From Anaspis maculata (Eukaryota > Arthropoda > Insecta > Coleoptera > Scraptiidae), in assembly GCA_949128115.1 (NCBI GenBank), contig OX421965.1:57716012-57780011 (forward strand): a DNA stretch of 64,000 nt, written 5' to 3'. This document shows, one piece after another, positions 34,640-45,047 of this stretch; positions within the stretch are counted from its first letter, which is position 1; the number at the start of each line of letters is the position of its first letter. The position numbers and the translations under genes were made by a program. Below the pieces are notes generated by a model. It worked only from the letters and a program-made list of their open reading frames with translations, had not been told where the DNA came from and did no database searches.

Positions 34640-36222
34640 ACCGGGTGGACCATAAAAAACCGTGGTCTGAATTTTTCCTTCTAAAATTTTTATTCCTCCA
34701 CCGATTTTATCGAACTTCTAAGCATTGAATAGCCAATTAAATAGGCTATCATCTCTGTATTTCAAAATGGCCGACATACCAAAATTCAAGATGGCAGAAA
34801 CAATTGAAAAATGAAAATAGGTCTTCTTTTGTTCTTGTTGCTTTTTATTGAAAGTTACCGGAAAGTCAAAACCAATAATGTATCATGAAGGAATAGACCT
34901 TTCTTGTCAATTCAAAACAACAACCATTAAAATCGGATCATCTGCTGAGGAGCTATTGCGAGTTGAAGCGAAGCCTACTTTCCATTTTTTTCATTTTCGC
35001 ATAATTGACTCAAATTTAGGTATCCTGCCCGCCAATCCGTCATATGCTCATTTCTCAACCGATTTTCTCAAATTTGGTATCAATGGCTAGCCAATCGGAC
35101 AGGCTACCTTATTCATATGACAAAATGACAAACCTGTCAAAATCCAAGATGGCAGAAGCAATTGAAAATATAATTTCTTTTGTCTGCATTGCTTCTTAAT
35201 AAAAATGAGCAGAAAGTCAAAACCAATAATTATTATGAAGGAATAGACCTTCCTCGACAATTCAAGACAGCAACCAATCAAATCGGTTCATCTGATAAGA
35301 AGCTACGGCCAGTTGAAGCCAAGCGTACTTTCCGTTTTTCTTTTCCAACAAGGACGAGGCCCATTTTCAACAGTTTCCGTCATCTTGAGTTTTGAGATGT
35401 TGGCCATTTTCTTATATGGAAACGGCAGCCTGTCCAATTGGCTAGCCATTGATACCTAATTTGAAAAAATGGGCTGGAAAATAAGGATATGGCGGGCAGG
35501 ATTTCTAAGTTTGGGTCATTTATGCGGGAATAACCAACCGGTAGGTAGGCTTCACTTCAACTCACCCGTAGCTCCTAAGCAGATGACTCGATTCGATTGC
35601 TTGCGGTCTTGGATTGTCAAGGAAGGTCTATTCCTTCATAATAATTATTGGTGTTGACTTTCTGCTATTTTTTTTTGAAGCAATAAGGACAAAAGAAATT
35701 CTATTTTCAATTGCTTCCGCCATCTTGGATTTTGATATCTACGTCATTTTCTCATATGAAGAGGATAGCCTGTCCAATTGGCTAGCCATTGATACCAAAT
35801 TTGAGAAAATCGGTTGAGAAATGAGCAAATGGCGGATTGGCGGGCAGGATACCTAAAGGATTAATTATGCGGAAATGAAAAAAACGGAAAGTAGGCTTTG
35901 CTTCAACTCGCAATAGCTCCTCAGCAAATGACCCGATTTTACTGGTTGTGGTCTTGAATTGACAAGAAAGGTCTATTCCTCCATAATACATTATTGGTTT
36001 TTACTTTTTGGTGAATTTCAATATAAAGCAACGAGAACAAAAGAAGGCCTATTTTCAATTGTTTCTGCCATCTTGAATTTTGGTATGTCGGCCATTTTGA
36101 AATACGGAAATGATAGTCTATTCAATTGGCTAGCCAATGCTGAAAAGTTCGATAAAATCGGTGGCGAAATAAAAATTTTAGAAGGAAAAATTCCGACCAC
36201 GGTTTTTTATGGCCCACCCGGT
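34640..36222. mobile_element. 1583-bp palindromic transposon with ACCGGGTGG ends
   Basis: The outer ends, ACCGGGTGGACCATAAAAAA at 34640 and its inverse up to 36222, are inverted repeats. The arms extend inward with 'ggccgacataccaaaattcaagatgg' and its inverse near 36065-36095. Inside, the block containing 'accaataat..tatgaaggaatagacct' occurs near 34870, 35220, 35630 (inverted) and 35970 (inverted), so the core is itself two nested inverted pairs. TA adjoins both ends. No transposase frame is visible; the short frames are arm sequence. Confidence 0.8.
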
Positions 36223-36334
36223 AGTGTTGAGTGGTTTTTGTGTGATCATCGATAAATCCGCATCCCCTTGATTCATTTATGAAAACAAAACTTTTGCTGT
36301 TCTAATTTTCAACGAAGAAGTGACGTCAACTTAC

Positions 36335-38130
36335 CATTATTTTCAACAATACCTATTTCAATGTTTTATCCCGATAAATATGATTATTGTTGTACTAATA
36401 TATAGCTTGAAGTTTTCTTCAACGGTGTGGATTCGGCCTCAGATTCCACCTGGAAGCCGTGCATATTGATTCTACCGGGAGCGGCCAATATGTCAATACA
36501 CAACACTCCGCCCAAGAGCACCGGTTTCGGTACTCTCGCACCAACTTTCATTTCAGTATCACAAAATGCAAAATTCTTAGACGTGAATATCGTTTCCCGA
36601 CTTTTCCGCTAGAGCAAACCGGTGCTCTCGGGCGGAGTGGTGTCCCTGCTGAAAATGCTCATCGATTCTCATTGGAATCCCTATGAGAATCCATCAGTTT
36701 CTATCAGCCCCATGAGCATCAATCAGGCGCACGCATAATAAATGGGAAGTCTAACAGTTTCTATGAGAATCTATCGTACATTTCCTGCTGAAAATCCTCA
36801 TGGATCCTTATTGGGATTCCTATGAGAATCCATCAGTCATTGGCAGAAATCAACAGCAAATGCTCATTCAATCCTGATAAATGCTGATACAAATCCATTA
36901 TTTGACTTATTGACATGTGAATCCTGTAAATCTATGCGGCTTTGGCAGATATAATCTCATCAATTTTCCTCCTAGTCAATTTTAGGCGAACCCGCGCGCT
37001 CGCCTGATCTAGTCGTCATGAATCGTAGGAAATTCTTGCGCGACTAGCGCGATCGATCTAGTGCGTTATCTTTTCGTGACAGTGAAAATACAAAATGCTG
37101 ACAGGACGCTGAAAAAAAGTTTGATTCCTTTCCGCATCGGTTTGTTTGTTTACGTTTGTTGTGTTAATATAAGATGTAAAGACTTTTACTTTACCGACGC
37201 TCCACCAACATGGAAGGAAAAGTATTGTAATCATGCAGAAAAGTTTTGAGATTTCGATGGATATTTTCCATTTTGAGGTTCCCCAAGACGATTAGGACTA
37301 TTTCCATCAAGTAAAGTGCCTATAACTATAGTAAAATACATAACTAATTATGATCTTCAATTCCAGGTTCTAGGAGATCATTGGAACACTGAACTAAAAC
37401 AATAGTATCACCCTGTGTGCCTGTGCGACATTGATGTAATTTCACGAACATTCACGAATTTATTTATTTGTAAGTGATAAAATCTAATAAAAAATCCAGT
37501 TCAAAATCCATCTTGGTTTTGTGTAACAATTTGTTGTATTCAGTGCGGCATCCATCTGGATTGTATGAGTTTTCATGAGAATCCATGAGGTTTCATATGG
37601 AAATGTATGAGAATCCATGAGAATTAATAGGGATTCATTTGGCAATCAATGAGAATCCATGAGCATTTATGTGGATTCATATGGAAATCAATGAGAATCC
37701 ATGAGCATTTATGTGGATTCATATGGAAATCAATGAGAATCCATGAGCATTTATGTGGATTCATATGGAAATCTATGAGATTCAATGAGGAAAAAACGCA
37801 GCGGGATTCCTATGAGAATCATTGCGGCAATGCCGGTTCCAATACTCATGTAGATCCTCATGAAAGCCAGATAGATTTCCCTATGAGAATCCATGAGGAT
37901 TTTCAGCAGGGGTGTTGGTGTGTATCGACATTTTGGCCGCTCCCGCTAGAAAATCAAAAATGCCAAAGACGGCCTCGCAGAAAAATTATTTTGTACGGCT
38001 TCCAGGTGGAATCTGAGGTCGTTTCATCATCCAGATCGTTCAAGAAAATCTCAAGCTATTGTATATTACTTATATTAGTATAACAATAGTCATATTTACC
38101 GGGATAAAACATTGAAAAAGGTAATGTTAG
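36335..38130. mobile_element. ~1.8-kb inverted-repeat transposon with 42-bp minisatellite core
   Basis: The left arm (about 36335-36510) and right arm (about 37915-38130) are inverted copies, sharing 'caatgttttatcccg', 'cctcagattccacctggaag' and 'gggagcggcca'. The interior is full of 'atgagaatccatgag' words, both direct and inverted, ending in an exact 42-bp triplication (37649-37774). The middle (36900-37560) holds non-repeated AT-rich sequence. The frame at 37649-38083 is minisatellite translation. Confidence 0.7.
37649..37774. repeat. 42-bp tandem repeat, three units
   Basis: The 42-bp unit starting atgagaatccatgagcattt is repeated three times with no change except the last base. Diverged relatives of the unit occur around 36650-36860 and 37565-37640. 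Because 42 is a multiple of three, it keeps a frame open by chance. Confidence 0.95.
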
Positions 38131-38190
38131 CTATCAGGATGTTTCCCTACTGTATTTTCCAATGAAACTCGTAATTTTCAACAAAATGAT

Positions 38191-38396
38191 AGGTAATTGT
38201 TGACGACGACTACTTCTCGACTAGCATTTTCTAAGAGTTAGGCAACCACTTAAACAGCTATATAGGACGCTTCCTTCTTGCATGTACTTACGTCGTAGGA
38301 CAAGTAATGGAAAGAAGGGGCATTTCACAGTGGAAATAGTGGTTTCCCCAGAAATGAAGTCGAGAAGTAGTTGTCGTCAACAATCCACGTTTACCA
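38191..38396. mobile_element. MITE, copy 2 of the 34120 family
   Basis: It starts ggtaattgttgacgacgact, contains 'ctcgactagcattttctaag' identical to copy 1, and ends in an imperfect inverse near 38396. It is about 70 bp shorter than copy 1 through internal deletion. Confidence 0.8.
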
Positions 38397-39067
38397 TCAC
38401 GTACATCACCTCAGCGCATACATGAGAACGCATACCTGCAGAGCGCGGTAATTTCAATTTTGACGCACGAAGTGTCACTGTCAATGGCAACTGTCAATTA
38501 ATAATCGAAATGTAAACAAACAACAAACATAACCTCCTAACCATTCAACATTTAATATTGTTGAGAATGAAATGTTACCGTATGGCAGAAAGACGCAGAG
38601 AAGATTCAGCTGATACGAAACACAACGATCTGCAAGGCGATCGACGAAACAAGAGCGTTATTTAGTTAGATCGGTCGAAACGTCAAATTGACGTCAGGCG
38701 CTGTCAGCTGAAATTTGCGTGATATTACACACGCACGCCGTATTACAGTGTTGTCAACTTGTTGTCGTGATATAGATATGGCAACGTCCTACTTTCACAG
38801 GTATGCGCAGAAGCCTTTCGGGAAACGTGGATTACCAAATGATATAATAAGGAAAAGTGAACAATACATCGCCGACCGTCAACCATCACCTCTTCCCTCC
38901 AACTTTCAACCAGCTTTCAACTGTCATCCTTCCGTCAAACTTGCTGCGCGCTGGCGGTAAATTTTTAAATTCAAATGATTACAGTAATGTTGTACTACCT
39001 TGCTACTCGACAATTCCGGTGAATTGTGACCGAATAACAAAGAGCACCCGGTCAGCTCGATGTTACG
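38397..39067. other. Promoter-like single-copy segment beside the LTR
   Basis: Several TGACGTCA-related words ('aattgacgtcaggcgctgtc' near 38690) precede a possible short coding start, ATGGCAACGTCCTACTTTCACAG followed by GTATGC at about 38778-38801, which would read MATSYFH and then a donor site. No continuing exon was found before the LTR at 39068. Weak evidence only. Confidence 0.2.
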
Positions 39068-40096
39068 TGTAGAGCGGGGTTATGGGATCCGAAATAGGTT
39101 CTGGGGCGCCAAGTAATTCGATATTCAAAATTTAGAAAAGAGAGTTGTCTGAATCACTAAAGACAACAACAAAAAATAAAATAAAGATGAAAGAAATAAA
39201 TGGGGATAACAGTGTTTATTGTTCAATCAAACCAAGAGAGAAATTATCGTAATGAATTCAGATCAGCCTACAAATTTTAACAAATGTTCTTTTAGAAAAA
39301 GTGAAATAATGCCAGTACCGAACGTAATAGAAAATGACGATATACCTTTGTGTTTCTTTCGCCGAGTGCACTCCGTAAGATATAGCTTTAAGTATCTTTG
39401 TAAAAGCTTTGAACCCGTTCGATAATAGATATAGAACAACGTAACAATTGGTAATTAACAGTAGGTAAATAGACAAAAATAAAGGAAATAGGTAAAAATG
39501 TAAAAAGGTAAAATCTGGCCTTATGACGTGTTCCGTCAAATCTTTCAAATCGCAGTGTCGAGAATGTCTACGAGATTCACAAATCCTCGTTGGATGAATC
39601 GGAAGGCCTACTGCGTCTGCACCACGAATGTCTGCGTCCTCTGTGTCCGAAGAAGAGCAACCACAACGAAGTTAAACTTCCACTCTTGACTCCCCAGACA
39701 CCGGAAAGAAAACACGTCGGTGCTGGGAGAAATGGTCTTCTTACTTATTATGCGTTCGGCACTCGATACGGAGAATAACTCTTGTTGGGTTGATTCGGCA
39801 AAAAGACGAGACGTGTTACAACGACGACTGCACCAAGATAAAGCCTCGGGAAAAAACCCTGGGTGGAGAAAATTGGTCTTAGTTTTGATTTCTCTTCAAA
39901 GATTTGAACTTACCTTCGCACTATCGGCGGAAGGGTTATTGTAGGTAACGATAAACGGTAGTTTTTTCGATATTTCAGATACTTTCTTTTTGACGGCCCT
40001 TTTTTTTTTTGCTTTTCGTCTGACCTTCTTTTTTTTTTTTCGCTACCTCTGATTTTATTTTGAATTTTCATTTCAATGAAAATTTTGAACGCTACA
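39068..40096 (-). repeat. 3' LTR of the minus-strand Ty3/gypsy element
   Basis: On the minus strand the segment begins TGTAG (40096) directly after a polypurine tract and ends CTACA (39068), giving the TG...CA ends and 5-bp inverted termini typical of LTRs. Length is 1029 bp, with several poly-A runs (the T runs at about 40000-40050 on plus). The second LTR is missing because the element is truncated, so the boundary cannot be verified. A primer-site-like TGGCGCCCCAGAACC (39112-39098) lies 45 bp inside the proposed end. Confidence 0.65.
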
Positions 40097-40098
40097 CA

Positions 40099-40111
40099 TT
40101 ACCCCCTTTCG
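40099..40111 (-). promoter_or_regulatory. Polypurine tract of the gypsy element
   Basis: On the minus strand ACGAAAGGGGGTAAT immediately precedes the TGTAG start of the LTR, the expected position of the plus-strand primer in reverse transcription. Confidence 0.7.
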
Positions 40112-40512
40112 TAAGCAAAAGAAAAAGAATTTTTCTTTGATTAAGTCTATTCCTGACACTATCTAACAAAAAATCACTATTTACAAAAACGTAGGTACTT
40201 TTTTTGTATTTTTTTCAAACAGTTTCAAACAGAACGAGACATGATGAGTAACTACGCGTACTAAACGTCCTGAAATAGAGGAGACAAAAACGCTTGAGCG
40301 TTGCATGAGGATGTAAAGTCAAAATCGGGAATGTATTGGCATAGATTTTTGATTTTTTTTTAAGTCTGCGTCTCGTTATGCGTCTTTTTTTTTTTGTATC
40401 CTACCCTTTAAAACTAACTAATACTAACTAATCTATTTACAAACTATTTGACAGTTTCTTGATAGTTAAATACTATCTAAATTTCTGAAATGTCAAATCA
40501 AAAAAATTGTTT

Positions 40513-41463
40513 TTATGACTTTGTGAAATGCGGTTTCAAGTCTTTGATATGCCATTTTCCGGCCTCTGATCCGTCTTCATAAACTAAGTCATAAATCAAT
40601 TTTGAAATCTTTTTTCGAACTGTACAAAGCACATAGCGAGGAGCTAATTTTTTGCTGAAGTCTTTGCTTGCGTCTGATAAAACAATATGCCGTTTCCACA
40701 CGCAATCACCTTCAAAAAATTCAACATCGCGTTTTCTGAGATTATAAGCTATTTCACCTTTTATATGCGCTGCTTTCAACTTTTCGACTATAACATCTTT
40801 CAAACGTGATAGTTTCTGGATTTCAGCGGCATATGCTTCTCGATTTTCACAATCAAAGTTACTGGTTGGTTGATACTGCTTCGAGTAATAATCACCAGTA
40901 CATGGAATGACTCTCCCAAAATTCAAAAACGCAGGACTATAACCAGTAACTTCATTGACTGCTGTTCTAATTGCATATCCGATTTTAGAAATCTCCGCGT
41001 CCCAGTCTTTATGATCGTTTTTAATGTAGTGACGAATCGCTGTGCAAATCGTTCTGTTATATCTTTCAACTGGATTGGCCTGAGGGTGGTATTTGGCAGT
41101 AAACCATATATTTTGAACTTTGTAATTCTGACACAATTTCTTAAATTCCCTACTAATGAACTGACTTCCGTTATCGCACAAAACACACTGTGGTACTCCG
41201 TATACCATAAAGACTTCATTTTCGAGAAATTTGTTTATGGTAGCGGCGTTAGCCTTACGCATAGATGACATCAGAACATATTTCGAGAATAGATCAGAAA
41301 TTACCAAAAGATAGCTGAATCCTTTTTTAGATCTAGGCAGAGGTCCCATAATATCGATCGAAATGACTTGCCATGGAAATTTCACTTTCCGTTCCTTTCC
41401 CATCAATCCTATCTGAGCTTGATTAGTCGACTTTTGTTCATTAACTTTTACACGTACGTACAT
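40513..41463 (-). CDS. Ty3/gypsy integrase (pol C-terminal part)
   Basis: 316-codon frame encoding the integrase part of a Ty3/gypsy polyprotein, which inserts element cDNA into the host genome. The D,D,E triad is present: SIDIMGPLP (about residue 38), VLCDNGSQF (about 97) and NPVERYNR (about 133). A C-terminal domain with KWHIKDLKPHF follows. The frame is separated from RT-RNase H by a single extra A in a run of four at about 41449-41452 (TGTAAAAGTT), which shifts frame inside the zinc-binding segment, so the starting Met is not a natural start. Otherwise it is open, suggesting recent decay. Confidence 0.9.
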   Translation of the reverse strand: MYVRVKVNEQKSTNQAQIGLMGKERKVKFPWQVISIDIMGPLPRSKKGFSYLLVISDLFSKYVLMSSMRKANAATINKFLENEVFMVYGVPQCVLCDNGSQFISREFKKLCQNYKVQNIWFTAKYHPQANPVERYNRTICTAIRHYIKNDHKDWDAEISKIGYAIRTAVNEVTGYSPAFLNFGRVIPCTGDYYSKQYQPTSNFDCENREAYAAEIQKLSRLKDVIVEKLKAAHIKGEIAYNLRKRDVEFFEGDCVWKRHIVLSDASKDFSKKLAPRYVLCTVRKKISKLIYDLVYEDGSEAGKWHIKDLKPHFTKS

Positions 41464-43465
41464 AATTCAAAATATCATTACGCATCTTGGGCCAATAGTA
41501 CTGCATTGACACTCGAGAAAATGTTTTCAAAAAACCGAAATGAGCGGCAGTCGGTGTGTCATGGCATTCTTGTAAAACAACGTGTCGTTGACTTTTCGGG
41601 ACTAAGCATTTCCACTCGGTGGCGTTAGTAGAAAAAGGTAATTTAGATGAAACAAACTTTAAAACACGATTGTTTTGTACTTTCCACTGTGGGTAATCTT
41701 CAGGATTTTCTAGAATTTTTGTTCGCATTTGAATGTAAAAGGGATCTAAGTTTTCGAAATTTAAAACTGAAGGAACTTCAACTAAATTGACTTCCGGATT
41801 TTCCGCACAACTACGAGACAACGCGTCTGGAACTACGTGTAGTTTACCTTTTCGGTGCTCGAGATCAAAATCGAAAGCTTGCAACTTAACACTCCAACGA
41901 GCTAATCTTCCCGTCGGATCTTTCATGTTTTTCAGCCACAATAATGAATAATGATCTGTTATTACTTTAAACCGTGTACCTTCAACGTACGGACGAAATT
42001 TAAAAATCGAGAACAACACCGAAAGACATTCGCGCTCAGTAGTGCTGTAGTTTCTCTCCGTTTTTGTCAATGCTCGACTCGCATATGCTATTACCTTCTC
42101 TTCACCATCTATCGTTTGTGTTAATACACCGCCTAATCCAGTACCTGACGCATCACATTGAATAACAAAAGACTTAGAAAAATTTGGACCTGATAATATT
42201 GGAGTAGATATTAATGCTTCTTTTATCCGAACAAAAGCACTCTCAGCATCTTGGGACCAAATAATTTTTTGACCCTTTTTTGACCCTTTCGTTAAATCAT
42301 TAATAGGGGAGATCAATGATGAAAAATGAGGTATGAAACGTCTATACCAGGAACACATTCCTTGAAATCTTTTCACCTCGGTCACGTTCTTTGGTCTTGG
42401 ATAATTAATCATAGCCTGGATTTTTTCTGGGTTTGTTCGTAATCCTTGGTTATCTACTACGAAACCTAAATAATTTAATGATTGTCTGAAGAATTGACAT
42501 TTTTCTATGTTGACAGTTAAGTTGGCTTCTTTTAATCTACTAGCGACTTCTTTTAGTAATTCCACATGTTCTTCAAAACTAGACGATGTGATAATAATAT
42601 CATCTAAGTAAACAAAAATTTTTGGTTCCAATTCTGGACCAAAAACTGCATCCATTAATCTTTGTTGAGCTTGCGCCGCATTAACTAGACCGAATGGAAG
42701 GACTTTGAAGTGAAAAAGACCTCGTCCCGTTAAAGCAAAAGCAGTTTTTTCTTTTGAAACTGGATCTAAAGGGATTTGCCAAAAAGCACTTCTAAGATCA
42801 ACGGATGACAAAAATTTTGCATCGTTCAACATACTTAGAATTCTGTCGACGCTAGGAAGTGGATAACAATCTCGTTTTGTTACAGAGTTCAGTTTACGAC
42901 CATCGAAACAAAACCTGAATTCGCCGGTTTTCTTCTTTACTCCAAGCACAGGACTCGACCATGGACTATTACTAGCTTCTACCACTCCTAAACTTATCAT
43001 TTTGTCAAGTTCTTTGTTGAGATGATTAAGGACGTAGGGTGACATTAAATACTGCCTTTGCCTGATTGGCTTGGCATCCCCGGTATCGATGTAGTACACC
43101 AGCTTATTCGTTTGAGGAAGCCTTCCTTCGTTGTTCAATATTCGAAATAATTGTGTCACTTTTTCAACTTCTAAACGCTGATTTATGGTAAAACTATCTG
43201 TACTTTCTAAACAACAGTCTACGGCGTTTAAATTATGTGGAAAATCATCGTAAGAACTCAGTAACTTTGCATTCCTATCACTTGCTCTCCAAGAGTTATT
43301 TTCAAAATCTACTGTCAAATTGAACGCTATGCAGAAATCACTGCCGAAAATGAAGGGTTGTGTGATTTGAGGAACGACTAATGTTTTGATAACTTTACAA
43401 ACTCCATCGACACATAAAGGAAAATCTATAAATCCAATGGGAGGCATGGACGATTTTGCTCCCAC
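41441..43465 (-). CDS. Ty3/gypsy protease end, reverse transcriptase and RNase H
   Basis: 674-codon frame. The first ~50 residues are the C-terminal half of the protease (FIFGSDF). Reverse transcriptase follows, with LPFGLVNAAQAQQRLMD and the catalytic FVYLDDIII, then RNase H with VIQCDASGTGLGG and ITDHYSLLWL, the tail HVVPDALSR, and the start of the integrase zinc finger (HDTPTAAHFG...YVRTC). All catalytic motifs are intact. The frame's upstream limit is the insertion at 43465-44611, which separates it from the first half of the protease. The annotated Met lies in a mid-protease segment and is not a true start. Confidence 0.93.
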   Translation of the reverse strand: MGAKSSMPPIGFIDFPLCVDGVCKVIKTLVVPQITQPFIFGSDFCIAFNLTVDFENNSWRASDRNAKLLSSYDDFPHNLNAVDCCLESTDSFTINQRLEVEKVTQLFRILNNEGRLPQTNKLVYYIDTGDAKPIRQRQYLMSPYVLNHLNKELDKMISLGVVEASNSPWSSPVLGVKKKTGEFRFCFDGRKLNSVTKRDCYPLPSVDRILSMLNDAKFLSSVDLRSAFWQIPLDPVSKEKTAFALTGRGLFHFKVLPFGLVNAAQAQQRLMDAVFGPELEPKIFVYLDDIIITSSSFEEHVELLKEVASRLKEANLTVNIEKCQFFRQSLNYLGFVVDNQGLRTNPEKIQAMINYPRPKNVTEVKRFQGMCSWYRRFIPHFSSLISPINDLTKGSKKGQKIIWSQDAESAFVRIKEALISTPILSGPNFSKSFVIQCDASGTGLGGVLTQTIDGEEKVIAYASRALTKTERNYSTTERECLSVLFSIFKFRPYVEGTRFKVITDHYSLLWLKNMKDPTGRLARWSVKLQAFDFDLEHRKGKLHVVPDALSRSCAENPEVNLVEVPSVLNFENLDPFYIQMRTKILENPEDYPQWKVQNNRVLKFVSSKLPFSTNATEWKCLVPKSQRHVVLQECHDTPTAAHFGFLKTFSRVSMQYYWPKMRNDILNYVRTCKS

Positions 43466-44611
43466 CAGGAGGCGCTGCAGTTGGTTGGGACCTCTAGGGA
43501 TTTAATCTCGCCTAGGTTGCATAAACAAGCGCGTTGTGTCAAATCGTCAAATCAATAAACGTCAAATATTTAGAAATGTCACCGTGAACATAAATTGTGA
43601 TTTTTGAGTCGTATCGTTGAATCGTTCATGAGGATGCCGTAGGCTCTTGCGACGAGGGTCAGGACGCGGCCCCAAACTCCGGGAAAGCTCAGTTTGACTA
43701 CCGAAGAAAAAAATACATTTTTATTCACTTTATCGTAGACCCGGGCCCGGTATGGTACTCTGTAGAGGTAAATAGATGCTCTGAATAAGCCCTCCCTGCT
43801 CCATTCTACCAGACAGATGGAGACAGGAATCATCGAAAAACATTGACATTGCTGAGCTGCGTGAAGGGATCTAGGTTATGTTGGTTCTATGTTGAAGTTT
43901 TGAACTTGTTCAGTTAAGTTATTATGTTCACAGCGTTGTGCGTAGTATACGAAAATTAAACACATGAAATACAGTTTTTGATTCAGCCAGGGCATTTTAC
44001 TTTATTACAATAATTCAAACCATCACTTTACAGAGAGTTTTCCACACTGCTACAAAATTTTGAAGGAAGGGCGACTCTTGTATTGGTGATACCGAAATGT
44101 CCTCCTGTTCTCGTATAGTATAGTCTAATTTCTCTCTCCGTTATCCATGTGCTAGGATGAAGCAGGAGTGGCTTATTCAGAGCATCCCTTTGCCTCTTCA
44201 GTAGATACCATATGGAGCCCCTCGGGTCTATAGTAGTAAACAAAAATGAATTTTTGCCTTGGGCAGTCAAACTGAACTTACCCAAAGTTAAACAAAGCCC
44301 TGCTTAAACATGATAGCTTGGGACCACTTTATCGTCTCACCGGCCGGGATTTTGTCTCGCACGAACCGCCAGACGGCCCCGCGCTGCTTCGCTTGCATTT
44401 GCTCTGCCTTTCAAACGACAAGCACCCGGTCCTACCGGTGACACTAATACCATGCGAGTCATGCGACGACAATAAACAATAAAGATAGGTTAGGTTACGC
44501 TCTGACAAGCAATGACAACTGCAAGCTTGACCTTGGACTTGACGTTGACATGACGTTGACATTTGGTCCCAAGCCTATGTCGCGCCCTCTGGAATGCGTC
44601 TGCGAGAATGC
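43465..44611. mobile_element. 1147-bp foldback-like insertion in the gypsy protease
   Basis: The gypsy reading frame stops at one copy of TGGGAG (minus strand; plus CTCCCA 44612-44617) and resumes exactly in frame after a second copy (43459-43464), so TGGGAG is a 6-bp target duplication. The ends carry ~28-bp imperfect inverted repeats (43465-43492, starting CCAGGAGGCGC, and 44565-44592), with 19 extra bases (44593-44611) at one side. Inside, about 43695-43830 and 44110-44285 are inverted copies ('gatgctctgaataagcc' in both). The minus-strand frames at 43579-43833 and 44028-44285 are arm sequence. No transposase is present and the superfamily is unknown. Confidence 0.75.
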
Positions 44612-44617
44612 CTCCCA

Positions 44618-45047
44618 TTACTTCTTGTTTCGAGCCATCAGCTGTTATTATATTTTTAATTTTTTCTCGTACTACTCTGAGTTCAAATCTTTTTAGTTGT
44701 TCCAAACCTTTTGAACTAACTACCGAACAATTTGCGCCTGAATCTAGCAATCCAGTTATCGTTGTGTCAAAAATGTTGACGGCAATATAAGGACGGTTAT
44801 CACCTTTTTTATCCAAAAACAAAGGGGTTAATTGTTGTTCCGAACAAGACAATTGTTTGTAATTTTTATAAAAATTTCTAACGTGCGACAACCAAACTTT
44901 CCAATATTTGACTATAGTTTTTGTTTGAACAAAGTTTTTGACCGCATTATTTTTCGGAAACGTGCGCGGGCCTATTCCGTACATTCCCGTCTTCCGTTTC
45001 CCTGACACTTCGGACAAGACGCAACGGTTACCTCTTTGCGACCACAC
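44618..45047 (-). CDS. Ty3/gypsy aspartic protease, N-terminal half
   Basis: Pol-frame segment with the retroviral-type protease active site LLDSGANCSVVS (about 44765-44730), intact DSG triad. It overlaps the gag frame by 76 nt (44972-45047), the layout expected for gag-pol frameshifting. It is cut after ...QEVMG by the insertion at 44611, and the second half of the protease continues at 43458. The open frame reads on to 44490 through foreign sequence. Confidence 0.85.

Noticed and set aside
37560..37900. CRISPR-like array
   Set aside because: The repeats are contiguous minisatellite units without unique spacers, in a eukaryotic transposon.
37649..38083. 144-codon frame with repeating MRIHEHLCGFIWKS
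   Set aside because: A direct translation of the 42-bp minisatellite followed by transposon arm; not a gene.
38778..38801. Short first exon MATSYFH with donor GTATGC
   Set aside because: No following exon before the LTR; too little sequence to support a gene, kept only as a note in the region entry.
43579..44285. Two 85-codon minus-strand frames
   Set aside because: They lie in the inverted arms of the insertion and have no motif.
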